Shown here: positions 1-6,346 of the stretch, in pieces
Numbering within the stretch: position 1 is the first letter of the stretch
Layout of the letters: each line of letters begins with the position of its first letter
Program-made: the position numbers and the translations under genes
The notes under the pieces: generated by a model
Told to the model about the DNA's origin: nothing
The model's input: only the letters and a program-made list of their open reading frames with translations
Database searches by the model: none
DNA from: Wohlfahrtiimonas sp.
GTDB lineage: Bacteria; Pseudomonadota; Gammaproteobacteria; Cardiobacteriales; Wohlfahrtiimonadaceae
Direction of reading: 5' to 3'
Length of the DNA stretch: 16,078 bases
NCBI GenBank assembly: GCA_030149965.1
Contig: JASLHB010000013.1
Location: 1-16,078 of the forward strand

Positions 1-64
1 AGTTGGTAGTAGCACTTGACTGTTAATCAAGGGGTCCCTGGTTCGAGCCCAGGTCGAGGAGCCA
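1..64 (+). tRNA. tRNA-Asn (GTT), 5' end cut by window edge
   Basis: The anticodon arm CTTGA-CTGTTAA-TCAAG carries anticodon GTT. A T arm (CCTGG-TTCGAGC-CCAGG), the 3' acceptor strand TCGAGGA, discriminator G and an encoded CCA (62-64) follow. About 13 bases at the 5' end, including the 5' acceptor strand, lie outside the window. The visible 64 bases are identical to the complete tRNA-Asn on the minus strand at 10635-10698, which supports the identification. Confidence 0.97.
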
Positions 65-72
65 AGTTTTTC

Positions 73-99
73 AAGCCTAGCAATGCTAGGCTTTTTTTT
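73..99 (+). terminator. Rho-independent terminator of tRNA-Asn
   Basis: A perfect 9-bp stem AAGCCTAGC / GCTAGGCTT (73-81 with 85-93) has loop AAT and runs into eight T (92-99). It starts nine bases after the tRNA CCA. The stem core CCTAGC/GCTAGG is shared with the terminator of the second tRNA-Asn at 10601-10625, so tRNA and terminator seem to have been duplicated together. Confidence 0.93.
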
Positions 100-118
100 G
101 CTTAAAATTTCTCAGCCC

Positions 119-147
119 TTGGAAAAATCTACTATCTTCATTATAGT
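119..147 (+). promoter_or_regulatory. Probable sigma70-type promoter of the TAXI gene
   Basis: A -35-like TTGGAA (119-124), a 17-base spacer and a -10-like TATAGT (142-147, 5 of 6 consensus) lie between the tRNA-Asn terminator and the TAXI gene. The -10 ends 36 bases before the favoured ATG at 184. This suggests that the gene is transcribed on its own. Confidence 0.6.
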
Positions 148-183
148 GATCCACATAACCTTGATGTTTTCGTAGTGATTTTT

Positions 184-1197
184 ATGGCAAAAAGATATTT
201 TTTACACTTAATTTTAGCATTCAGCAGTTTAGTATTCGTATATGGTCAAGAGCCATATAACATCACCATTGGTTATAGCGATACATTAGATGTGACAAAA
301 GAAGCTACAAATATGATTTGTCTGGGCTTTGAGGCAGATCATCCCAATAATCACTGTACATCCGAATACATTGATGCGGAAACAATGTGGGATCAACTCA
401 TGAATAATGAGATTCAAGTAGCACTTATGCCTGAAGAAGTTCTCATTGCTAATCAAAAAAAGCGCCCGCAGCCATTAATCATTGCGCCGCTCTATCAACA
501 ATATCTCATATTAATCGGTAATCATGATGTTTCCATGAGCTCAGTTAAAAGTTTTCGCGACCGCACCATTGGCGTGACAGATTGGGCAACCAAAGAATAT
601 CGCGGTAAACCTTTAAGCTTGGCTTTAGGATTAAAAGAGCAAGACATTTACTTCCCTATCAGTAATAACCGTTCACAATTGACTGATATGTTCTGTAGTT
701 TTGCCATTGATGGCATTATGATAATGTCAGAGCCATCTAGCTCATTAGCGCGGGAATTAACAACCAGCTGTAACGGGCAAATTATGTCCTTCACTGATCA
801 ACAAATTCAACAAGCCATGAAAAGCAGCTTAGGATTATATCCTGCAACCATTCCTCAAGGTATGTTTTGGCGCGTCAATGAAGATATCAAAACTCTAAGA
901 TCACGAGTATTTCTAGTCATTACACCCAAAAGAAATATTGCTAATAGAATCTTAGAAAGCCTTGATCACATTAAAGACGAAATCAACCTAATCACGTTGC
1001 GCACCAATATTACGGCGCAATCTATCTTAGAAACTTATGACATTAAGCCTATCAAATTACATCCTGAAGGTGAAAATCTCATCAAAATCTTGCGCGAAGA
1101 ACAATCTTCTCCGCAAGAATTTGATCCAAATACTATTGAACAATTTGCTCAATCGCCTGATGAATCCCTGAACGAAAATCTGGCTCTTCAACACTAA
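184..1197 (+). CDS. TAXI-family (TRAP-type) periplasmic substrate-binding protein, diverged
   Basis: The product is a 337-residue secreted protein. The frame stays open back to a GTG at 175, but the ATG at 184 gives a normal signal peptide: MAKR, a hydrophobic core, then VYG|Q near residue 22. The rest resembles the cysteine-containing branch of TAXI solute-binding proteins. It has a first Cys pair around residues 46 and 58, a central lobe segment CSFAIDGIMIMSEPSSS followed by TTSC (Cys 171 and 196), and the C-terminal block YPATIPQGMF. The usual glycine-rich TGGS-x-x-N ligand-site segment is replaced by a sequence around YIDAETMWDQ, so substrate binding may be altered. No TRAP permease gene (DctM or fused QM) lies within the window. 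Its last 65 bases overlap the 3' end of miaA on the other strand. The family call is from memory of conserved motifs; the ligand is unknown. Confidence 0.75.
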   Translation: MAKRYFLHLILAFSSLVFVYGQEPYNITIGYSDTLDVTKEATNMICLGFEADHPNNHCTSEYIDAETMWDQLMNNEIQVALMPEEVLIANQKKRPQPLIIAPLYQQYLILIGNHDVSMSSVKSFRDRTIGVTDWATKEYRGKPLSLALGLKEQDIYFPISNNRSQLTDMFCSFAIDGIMIMSEPSSSLARELTTSCNGQIMSFTDQQIQQAMKSSLGLYPATIPQGMFWRVNEDIKTLRSRVFLVITPKRNIANRILESLDHIKDEINLITLRTNITAQSILETYDIKPIKLHPEGENLIKILREEQSSPQEFDPNTIEQFAQSPDESLNENLALQH

Positions 1198-2068
1198 TTG
1201 GAATTAAATTAGTTTCACTGCGGAGCCATGTTCTTTGTCTTTTCGCATATTGGCGCGTTGCAATAATGGCGCGCTCAATTGCCTCATCTTTCGTCATTAA
1301 GCCATCTAAATAATCCCAAACCTGGCGATAACCTACAGCACGTTGTGATGGATAATCACCATCCAACTCTGGATACTTAGCTTTCAGATGCTCAACTTCT
1401 GCAATGAAACCATCATCAATCATTTGATGGAAACGTTTTTCCATAGAATTATTGGCACGCTGAATATCTTGATACGTTAAAGCAAATTTTAAATAAGGAT
1501 ATTCTAAAGCTTCTTTCGATGGCATTTTCCAGAAATCATTCAACGTTTGCCCTGAACTTAAAACAACTTCTAAGGCACGTAGAATACGTTGAGTATCCGC
1601 TGGTGCTAATCGCTCAGCACTTTCTGGATCTAATTGCTGTAGCTCGCGATATAAAGGCTCAATGCCTTCTGCATGATGACGAGCAATCACTGCTTCCCTA
1701 ATTTCAGGTTTCACTTCCGGAATCGGCGAAATTCCTTCAATTAAGGACTTCATATATAAAAATGTCCCACCCACAATGATTGGCATTTTTCCTAATGATC
1801 GTGCCTTTTCTATTTCTGCACGTGCATCTTGCCTAAATTGTTCCGCAGAATATCTCTCCATTGGTGAAATGATATCCACAAGCGCATGTGGATAACTTGT
1901 GAGTATCTCTTTGCTAGGTTTTGCTGTACCGATATCCATATCCTGATAAATCAGCGCTGAATCACAGGAAATTAAATGGCAAGGAAAACGATCCGCTAAA
2001 TAGAGCGCGGTATCAGTTTTACCGGACGCTGTTGGTCCCATCAAGAAAATAACTGGAAAATTTGGCAT
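1133..2068 (-). CDS. miaA: tRNA dimethylallyltransferase
   Basis: MiaA transfers the dimethylallyl group from DMAPP to N6 of A37 in tRNAs that read codons starting with U, the first step of (ms2)i6A formation. Visible motifs are the P-loop GPTASGKT (residues 11-18), the tRNA/DMAPP-pocket region SALIYQDMDIGTAKP, GGTFLYMKSLIEGI, QRILRALEV, and the C-terminal RQYAKRQRTWLR that is typical of the family. Length is 311 residues from the ATG at 2068, normal for MiaA. The frame extends to a TTG at 2089, but the ATG at 2068 has a Shine-Dalgarno-like AGTGAG upstream and gives the usual N-terminus. The gene ends inside the convergent TAXI gene (65-base overlap) and starts only 39 bases from the divergent aminomutase gene. 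No hfq follows it here, unlike in enterobacteria. Confidence 0.98.
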   Translation of the reverse strand: MPNFPVIFLMGPTASGKTDTALYLADRFPCHLISCDSALIYQDMDIGTAKPSKEILTSYPHALVDIISPMERYSAEQFRQDARAEIEKARSLGKMPIIVGGTFLYMKSLIEGISPIPEVKPEIREAVIARHHAEGIEPLYRELQQLDPESAERLAPADTQRILRALEVVLSSGQTLNDFWKMPSKEALEYPYLKFALTYQDIQRANNSMEKRFHQMIDDGFIAEVEHLKAKYPELDGDYPSQRAVGYRQVWDYLDGLMTKDEAIERAIIATRQYAKRQRTWLRSETNLIPISVEEPDFRSGIHQAIEQIVQ

Positions 2069-2107
2069 AATACTCACTTTGATTATCAATTGGCTCTATT
2101 ATCTCTC

Positions 2108-3061
2108 ATGGCTCGCTACTGGACAACTCTTAAAGATTTACACAACGCAAAAATCATCAACGATACAGAAGCTTTATCTTCTATCGCGGAGCATTTCCAG
2201 ATTAGAGTTTCGCCTGCGATGCAAACTGTATTGAAAAATGATGAGCAAGATCCAATTTATCAGCAGTTCATCCCATCCATTCATGAATCCTTGATTTTAG
2301 ATGATGAAGTGGGCGATCCCATTGGTGATATTCCTTATACGCCAGTAACTGGCATTGTGCACCGTTATGAAGATCGTGCATTATTAAAAGTCACACAATT
2401 ATGCGCCGTGTATTGTCGTTTTTGTTTCCGCAAAGAGATGATTGGACAATATGGTGAATCTCTCAGCAAAGATGAACTCAATGATGCCTTTCATTACATT
2501 GAAACACATCCTGAATTATGGGAGATCATTTTAACGGGCGGTGATCCATTGATTCTCTCTGTAAATCGTTTAACAGATATTCTTCATCGTTTAGCTGATA
2601 TCGATCATATTCAAAATATTCGTATTCACACAAGAATTCCTGTGGTTTCACCTGAAATGATCACAGAAGATTTATTAGAATTATTCACAGCCCTTCAAAA
2701 TAAAGGCAAAACCATCACTATTGTGATTCACGCTAATCATGCTAATGAATTAACCAATGAAGTTGCTGTGACAATGAAACGATTACAGAAAAATGGCATC
2801 ATGCTGATTTCTCAATCTGTGATGCTTCAAGGCATTAATGATGACTTTGAAACGCTCGCAAATTTAATGCGTAGATTCATTGCCATTGGCATCAAACCTT
2901 ATTATTTACATCAATTAGATTTTGCGCGTGGCACAAGCCATTTTCGCGTAAAAGAGGAAAAAGCAGTCGCATTAATCCGTGAGTTACGTTTAAAACTTTC
3001 TGGCATTTGTGTTCCAGTTTTGATTCAAGAAATTCCTCACGGTAAAAAGCCATTATTTTAG
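2108..3061 (+). CDS. epmB: Radical-SAM lysine 2,3-aminomutase family protein, probably EF-P-(R)-beta-lysine pathway
   Basis: The protein has 317 residues from the ATG at 2108; a TTG at 2090 in the same frame is the longer alternative, and neither has a clear ribosome site. It shows the radical-SAM [4Fe-4S] motif CAVYCRFC (Cys 99, 103, 106), the SAM-binding TGGDPL (about 143-148), HANHANEL, SQSVML-x-GINDD and PYYLH-x-LD-x-x-x-GTSHFR. A PLP-lysine candidate is in HGKKP (about 311-315), four residues before the end. EpmB makes (R)-beta-lysine for modification of elongation factor P by EpmA. The blocks GIVHRYEDRALLK, WEIILTGGDPL and GTSHFRV look closer to the KamA-like aminomutases of alphaproteobacteria than to E. 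coli EpmB, so the symbol is tentative. It is divergent from miaA and nearly abuts hflD tail to tail. Confidence 0.8.
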   Translation: MARYWTTLKDLHNAKIINDTEALSSIAEHFQIRVSPAMQTVLKNDEQDPIYQQFIPSIHESLILDDEVGDPIGDIPYTPVTGIVHRYEDRALLKVTQLCAVYCRFCFRKEMIGQYGESLSKDELNDAFHYIETHPELWEIILTGGDPLILSVNRLTDILHRLADIDHIQNIRIHTRIPVVSPEMITEDLLELFTALQNKGKTITIVIHANHANELTNEVAVTMKRLQKNGIMLISQSVMLQGINDDFETLANLMRRFIAIGIKPYYLHQLDFARGTSHFRVKEEKAVALIRELRLKLSGICVPVLIQEIPHGKKPLF

Positions 3062-3063
3062 AA

Positions 3064-3681
3064 TTAAGCCAAAACCTGATTCAATAAAGAGCGAGCTTCC
3101 GTTGCGATTTTTTGATAATGAAATATGCGCTTAAAGGTTGTACCGCCGCATTGCTGCCATAAAATTCCTGAACGAACACCCGCCAACAACAAAGTGCGAA
3201 TCATGGAAGCATTGCGCTCACTTGCCAAGAAAGATTGATCCGTGCCTTTCACATAAATGCGCGGTGTTAATTTACTAATGGTTTGCGTATAAAGATCTGC
3301 CAATGCCATTTGAATATTGTCGTGCATCATTGGGAAGTGCACCAAACGTCCACGAATATTCTCAATACCACTGCTCATCACATTCAAAGCAGAAGGATCA
3401 TTGAATAATCGTTTTTGCAATTTCAGCATCGCTGTAAAATAATACATAGATTCTTTGGACAAGCTATTCGCATTCGACAATGCCGTCAAACCCAAAGCTA
3501 AATGCTCAATACCATCGTAAACTTCAGTGATATTTTGTGGATCTGTGGCAAAGATACTATTCACCAAGCCTTTTGCATCTTTCTCAGAATATTCCTGTAA
3601 CTTCGCAAAACGATCTACTAAAATTGCACTTTGCATCACCGCAGCCAACGCTATGGTTTGCCCTCTTAAATCATTTGTCAT
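3064..3681 (-). CDS. hflD: High frequency lysogenization protein HflD homologue
   Basis: The protein has 205 residues from the ATG at 3681 (MTNDLRGQTIALAAVMQSA), which aligns with the usual HflD N-terminus; a GGA-containing ribosome site lies upstream. An in-frame ATG at 3720 adds 13 residues that do not look like the family. Matching blocks are the N-terminal helix ALAAVMQSAILVDRFAK, GLTALSN, YYFTAMLKLQKRL, IYVDVISPLGPRI-like YTQTISKLTPRIYVKG, and the C-terminal RTLLLAGVRSGILWQQCGG. HflD is a peripheral, all-helical inner-membrane protein, known in E. coli for affecting the lambda CII lysogeny decision; its housekeeping role is poorly defined. It usually follows mnmA, which is absent here. 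It is preceded by the unknown 201-residue gene (70-base gap) and its stop lies two bases from the convergent epmB stop. Confidence 0.93.
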   Translation of the reverse strand: MTNDLRGQTIALAAVMQSAILVDRFAKLQEYSEKDAKGLVNSIFATDPQNITEVYDGIEHLALGLTALSNANSLSKESMYYFTAMLKLQKRLFNDPSALNVMSSGIENIRGRLVHFPMMHDNIQMALADLYTQTISKLTPRIYVKGTDQSFLASERNASMIRTLLLAGVRSGILWQQCGGTTFKRIFHYQKIATEARSLLNQVLA

Positions 3682-3751
3682 ATTGCTATCCAAAAATTTT
3701 CCATCAACAATTAATATCATACATTATGACATAGGAAAATAGGGATCATTA

Positions 3752-4357
3752 TCAATGAATGGTTTCACCATGCTTAGATGAAAGATCAGGATTAGAAGTT
3801 GTCAAACCAACTTCTTCACGTGAAACCAGCTCTAATTTAATTGCCCCTTGATCACTGTAAGCAATTGCCTGCTTTGTAATGCCGTATTCATCACTCAAAA
3901 CACCCGCAAAGCTTGCCGCTTCTTTAATGGCTTGTGTTGCAAAACGGCTTTCATCATCCAATGATGAAACATCGCCACGCAAAGCTTCGATATCAATCAA
4001 CAAAGCTAAATACAATTCGCGTAAATCAGCCATATTCTGATCATAACTTTGGCGCTCAATACCTTCTGTCATTAAATACTCTGGTACTTTACGCAAAAGA
4101 ATTTCCAATATTTCTGTCAACTGCTCATGGAAATGTGGTAGTGCCATTTTCATAAGCGTTACAGTATTATGTGGTGATGGAATAAAACGAATACCGCTAT
4201 CACTAAAAAATACAAATGAGCCAACAGGATGCTCCTCATCATATACTTCTAGTAATTCAGGCGATTCTTCTCTCAACGCCCGACAAATAGCCTCATGGCC
4301 AATTTCATAGCAAGCACCCAATCCTTTTAAAGACTTTTGAACTGTTTTCTTTTTCAT
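3752..4357 (-). CDS. Unrecognised 201-residue cytoplasmic protein
   Basis: I do not recognise this protein. The start is well supported: AAGGAG five bases before the ATG at 4357. There is no signal peptide or membrane segment. The N-terminus is basic (MKKKTVQKSLKG), followed by a helical, acidic stretch (AICRALREESPELLEVYDEE), a possible beta section GSFVFFSDSGIRFIPS (about 46-62), long amphipathic helices (about 67-155) and a polar, probably flexible tail ending NPDLSSKHGETIH. One feature that may matter is a His/Glu-containing segment, PHFHEQLTEILEILL. It lies in line with rph, sfsA and hflD, 40 bases after sfsA and 70 before hflD, so co-transcription is likely. Base composition and codon use look like its neighbours, giving no sign of recent transfer. 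It could be a lineage-restricted housekeeping accessory gene; no function is claimed. Confidence 0.88.
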   Translation of the reverse strand: MKKKTVQKSLKGLGACYEIGHEAICRALREESPELLEVYDEEHPVGSFVFFSDSGIRFIPSPHNTVTLMKMALPHFHEQLTEILEILLRKVPEYLMTEGIERQSYDQNMADLRELYLALLIDIEALRGDVSSLDDESRFATQAIKEAASFAGVLSDEYGITKQAIAYSDQGAIKLELVSREEVGLTTSNPDLSSKHGETIH

Positions 4358-4397
4358 GGATGCTCCTTAATTTTATTTCATAATGGGGATATCATAT

Positions 4398-5108
4398 TCA
4401 ATTGCGAACAAAAGGCAATGCATGCGAAATTTTTATCGATTCATTGGAGATTGTCGTGCCGTAAACCAAAGGCTTCACACCATTATTAATCGCTTCTTCA
4501 AATGCCACAGCATAAGCAGGATCGATTTCATTCGCAACGCGAACACCTTCAATGCCAGATAAATTCACACAATATAAAATATACGCTTCAATATTATCCG
4601 TTTGTACATTGGTTAGTTCACGTAAATGCTTAGCACCGCGAGCTGTAACTGAATCTGGAAATGCTGCGATATCAGTATCATCAAAGCCCAAAGTGACGCT
4701 TTTTACTTCTAAGTAAACTGTTCGGTCAGGATAAGTAAGATAGAAATCTATTTTGGAATTTTCCTCGCCGTATTTCACTTCGCGTTTTAGCTTCGTGAAA
4801 CCTACCAATTCAGTAATGATCTCTTCACGTAATGCTTCTTCCACCAATGTATTCGCTAAATGCGTATTGATACAAGCCAATCGGCCTTGTGGTGTTACTG
4901 ATAATGTCCAGCTACCCTTTGTTTTTCGCGCAGGATCAGAAGATGGCTCATACCAAATTTCACCATTCAGAACCATACAATTCATCATCGAACCTGTATT
5001 GGCACAATGAATTGTTATCTCTTCACCATTTTCTGTAACTATATCAGCCAAAAAGCGCTTATAGCGCTTTTTGAGGGTTGCTTTCTGTAAAGGATTCTTA
5101 AATTCCAT
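4398..5108 (-). CDS. sfsA: Sugar fermentation stimulation protein SfsA (DNA-binding/nuclease-like fold)
   Basis: The protein has 236 residues, the normal SfsA length. Diagnostic blocks are the N-terminal OB-like part with KRYKRFLADIVTENGE and HCANTGSM (about 34-41), then the nuclease-like core LKREVKYGEENSKIDFYL, YLEVKSVTL (the E-x-K of the PD-(D/E)xK fold) and FPDSVTARGAKHLREL, and the C-terminal GVRVANEIDPAYAVAFEEA. E. coli SfsA was named for its effect on maltose metabolism and binds DNA nonspecifically; its true role is unclear. It begins two bases after the rph stop, which implies a shared transcript and probably translational coupling. The pairing of sfsA with rph is a context observation only. 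Confidence 0.97.
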   Translation of the reverse strand: MEFKNPLQKATLKKRYKRFLADIVTENGEEITIHCANTGSMMNCMVLNGEIWYEPSSDPARKTKGSWTLSVTPQGRLACINTHLANTLVEEALREEIITELVGFTKLKREVKYGEENSKIDFYLTYPDRTVYLEVKSVTLGFDDTDIAAFPDSVTARGAKHLRELTNVQTDNIEAYILYCVNLSGIEGVRVANEIDPAYAVAFEEAINNGVKPLVYGTTISNESIKISHALPFVRN

Positions 5109-5110
5109 AA

Positions 5111-5827
5111 TTACTGATTAAAGCACTCATTTTGTTTTTCGATGATCTGATAAATGCTATTTTTTGCAAACTTCAACATTTGTGCAAACTCTTCTTCCGA
5201 GAATGCAGCTTCTTCTGCTGTTGCTTGAATTTCAATAAAGCGACCTTGTGCATTCATCACAACGTTCATATCTGTTTCTGCTTCAGAATCTTCAATATAT
5301 TCCAAATCAGCAATCACATTGCCCTTGTGAATACCCACAGAAATTGCAGCGATGTTAGAAATGATTGGGTTTTCAGTCAAAACGCCTTCTTTCATCAACT
5401 TATCAATCGCAAATTGCAATGCCAAAAAGCTACCTGAAATTGCTGTTGTGCGCGTTCCACCATCCGCTTGGATTACATCACAATCGATGGTTAAAGTATT
5501 TTCACCCAACTTCTCTAAGTTCACAGCAGCGCGCAATGAACGGCCAATCAAACGCTGAATCTCTTGCGTACGACCAGACTGCTTACCTTTCGCTGCTTCA
5601 CGCTGCATTCTTGAATGCGTAGAACGTGGCAACATACCATATTCAGCAGTAATCCAACCACGACCTTCGCCACGCATAAATGATGGTACTCGGCTTTCAA
5701 AGGATACTGTACATAAAACTTTCGTTTCACCAAAGCATGCTAAAACTGAGCCTTCTGCATGTTTTGTGTAATGAGGAATGAATTCGATTTTACGCATTTC
5801 ATCAAATGCACGTTCAGATGGACGCAT
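5111..5827 (-). CDS. rph: Ribonuclease PH
   Basis: RNase PH is a phosphate-dependent 3'-5' exoribonuclease that trims tRNA 3' ends and acts as a hexamer. The protein is 238 residues, full length. It begins MRPSERAFDEMR and contains YTKHAEGSVLACFGETKVLCT, RGWITAEYGMLPRST, SGRTQEIQRLIGRSLRA (with Arg 86, a phosphate-site residue in this family), ADGGTRTTAISGS (with Arg 126, also at the phosphate site) and a C-terminal ATAEEAAFSEEEFAQML. The catalytic residues seem intact, unlike the frameshifted rph of E. coli K-12 MG1655. AAAGGTAA before the ATG at 5827 is a good ribosome site. It lies just after the long hairpin at 5853-5915, whose T run ends about 25 bases before the start codon, leaving little space for a promoter. 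Confidence 0.98.
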   Translation of the reverse strand: MRPSERAFDEMRKIEFIPHYTKHAEGSVLACFGETKVLCTVSFESRVPSFMRGEGRGWITAEYGMLPRSTHSRMQREAAKGKQSGRTQEIQRLIGRSLRAAVNLEKLGENTLTIDCDVIQADGGTRTTAISGSFLALQFAIDKLMKEGVLTENPIISNIAAISVGIHKGNVIADLEYIEDSEAETDMNVVMNAQGRFIEIQATAEEAAFSEEEFAQMLKFAKNSIYQIIEKQNECFNQ

Positions 5828-5852
5828 GTATTACCTTTATATTTTCAAGACG

Positions 5853-5915
5853 AAAAAAGATTAGCCATATTATTTGATTATTATGGCAAACATGATGCTG
5901 AAGCAGCTAATCTTT
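5853..5915 (-). terminator. Long-loop terminator-like hairpin between infA and rph
   Basis: Read on the minus strand, AAAGATTAGC (5915-5906) pairs perfectly with GCTAATCTTT (5865-5856) and the sequence continues as a T run to 5853. The 40-base loop holds a second inverted repeat, GCCATA (5887-5882) with TATGGC (5869-5864). This inner repeat shares its final GC with the outer stem, so the two full-length stems cannot both form. It probably terminates the infA transcript, but the alternative pairing and the closeness of rph also allow attenuation or processing. Confidence 0.65.
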
Positions 5916-5943
5916 AGAAATGATTGATCAGTGTCGTTAAATA

Positions 5944-6162
5944 TTAACGGCCACGGAAAACGATACGCGCTTTACTCAAGTCGTACGGAGTCAATTCAAC
6001 ACGTACTTTATCGCCTGTCAAAATACGGATAAAGTTTTTACGCATTTTACCTGACAAGTGTGCAGTCACAACGTGACCATTCTCTAATTCTACTTTAAAT
6101 GTTGTATAAGGAAGCGTTTCAATAACTGTTCCTTCCATTTCAATATGATCTTCTTTAGACAT
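5944..6162 (-). CDS. infA: Translation initiation factor IF-1
   Basis: The protein has 72 residues, the standard IF-1 length, with a near-canonical sequence. It begins MSKEDHIEMEGTVIETLPY, has the OB-fold core FKVELENGHVVTAHLSGKMR and ends YDLSKARIVFRGR. IF-1 binds the 30S A site and cooperates with IF-2 and IF-3 in initiation. The gene is alone between tRNA-Pro upstream and rph downstream. The tRNA-Pro terminator ends (T run) only 27 bases before the ATG, so the infA promoter must overlap that terminator or infA depends on read-through. The ribosome site is weak (AATGGGAAATT before ATG). Confidence 0.99.
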   Translation of the reverse strand: MSKEDHIEMEGTVIETLPYTTFKVELENGHVVTAHLSGKMRKNFIRILTGDKVRVELTPYDLSKARIVFRGR

Positions 6163-6189
6163 AATTTCCCATTCTTAAAGATTTCAATG

Positions 6190-6217
6190 AAAAAAGCCTT
6201 AAGATGATCTTAAGGCT
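6190..6217 (-). terminator. Rho-independent terminator after tRNA-Pro
   Basis: On the minus strand a perfect 10-bp stem AGCCTTAAGA / TCTTAAGGCT (6217-6208 with 6204-6195) has a 3-base loop and is followed by six T (6195-6190). It begins five bases after the CCA of tRNA-Pro and sits directly in front of infA. Confidence 0.92.
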
Positions 6218-6222
6218 AAATT

Positions 6223-6299
6223 TGGTCGGGATAGCAGGATTTGAACCTACGACCCCTTGCACCCCATGCAAGTGCGCTACCAGACTGCGCCATACCCCG
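6223..6299 (-). tRNA. tRNA-Pro (GGG)
   Basis: This is a complete 77-base tRNA including encoded CCA. Acceptor strands CGGGGTA (5') and TATCCCG (3') pair with one G-T pair. The anticodon arm CTTGC-ATGGGGT-GCAAG gives anticodon GGG, and the T arm is AGGTTCAAATCCT-like with discriminator A. GGG reads CCC/CCU proline codons. It is bounded by a promoter (6312-6339) and a terminator (6190-6217). Confidence 0.96.
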
Positions 6300-6311
6300 T
6301 TTCGAGCAGGT

Positions 6312-6339
6312 ATTATACAGTTTTTATACAATTTTGCAA
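6312..6339 (-). promoter_or_regulatory. Promoter of tRNA-Pro
   Basis: On the minus strand TTGCAA (6339-6334), a 16-base spacer and a perfect TATAAT (6317-6312) end 12 bases before the tRNA 5' end. It lies immediately after the stop codon of the outer-membrane lipoprotein gene, so that gene has no separate terminator before the tRNA. Confidence 0.75.
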
Positions 6340-6346
6340 TCTGGAG

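Noticed and set aside
175..183. GTG at 175 as the start of the TAXI gene
   Set aside because: It has no ribosome site and would add MIF before an already complete signal peptide; the ATG at 184 is preferred.
3682..3720. ATG at 3720 as the start of hflD
   Set aside because: The added 13 residues do not resemble the family N-terminus, and the ATG at 3681 has a better ribosome site.
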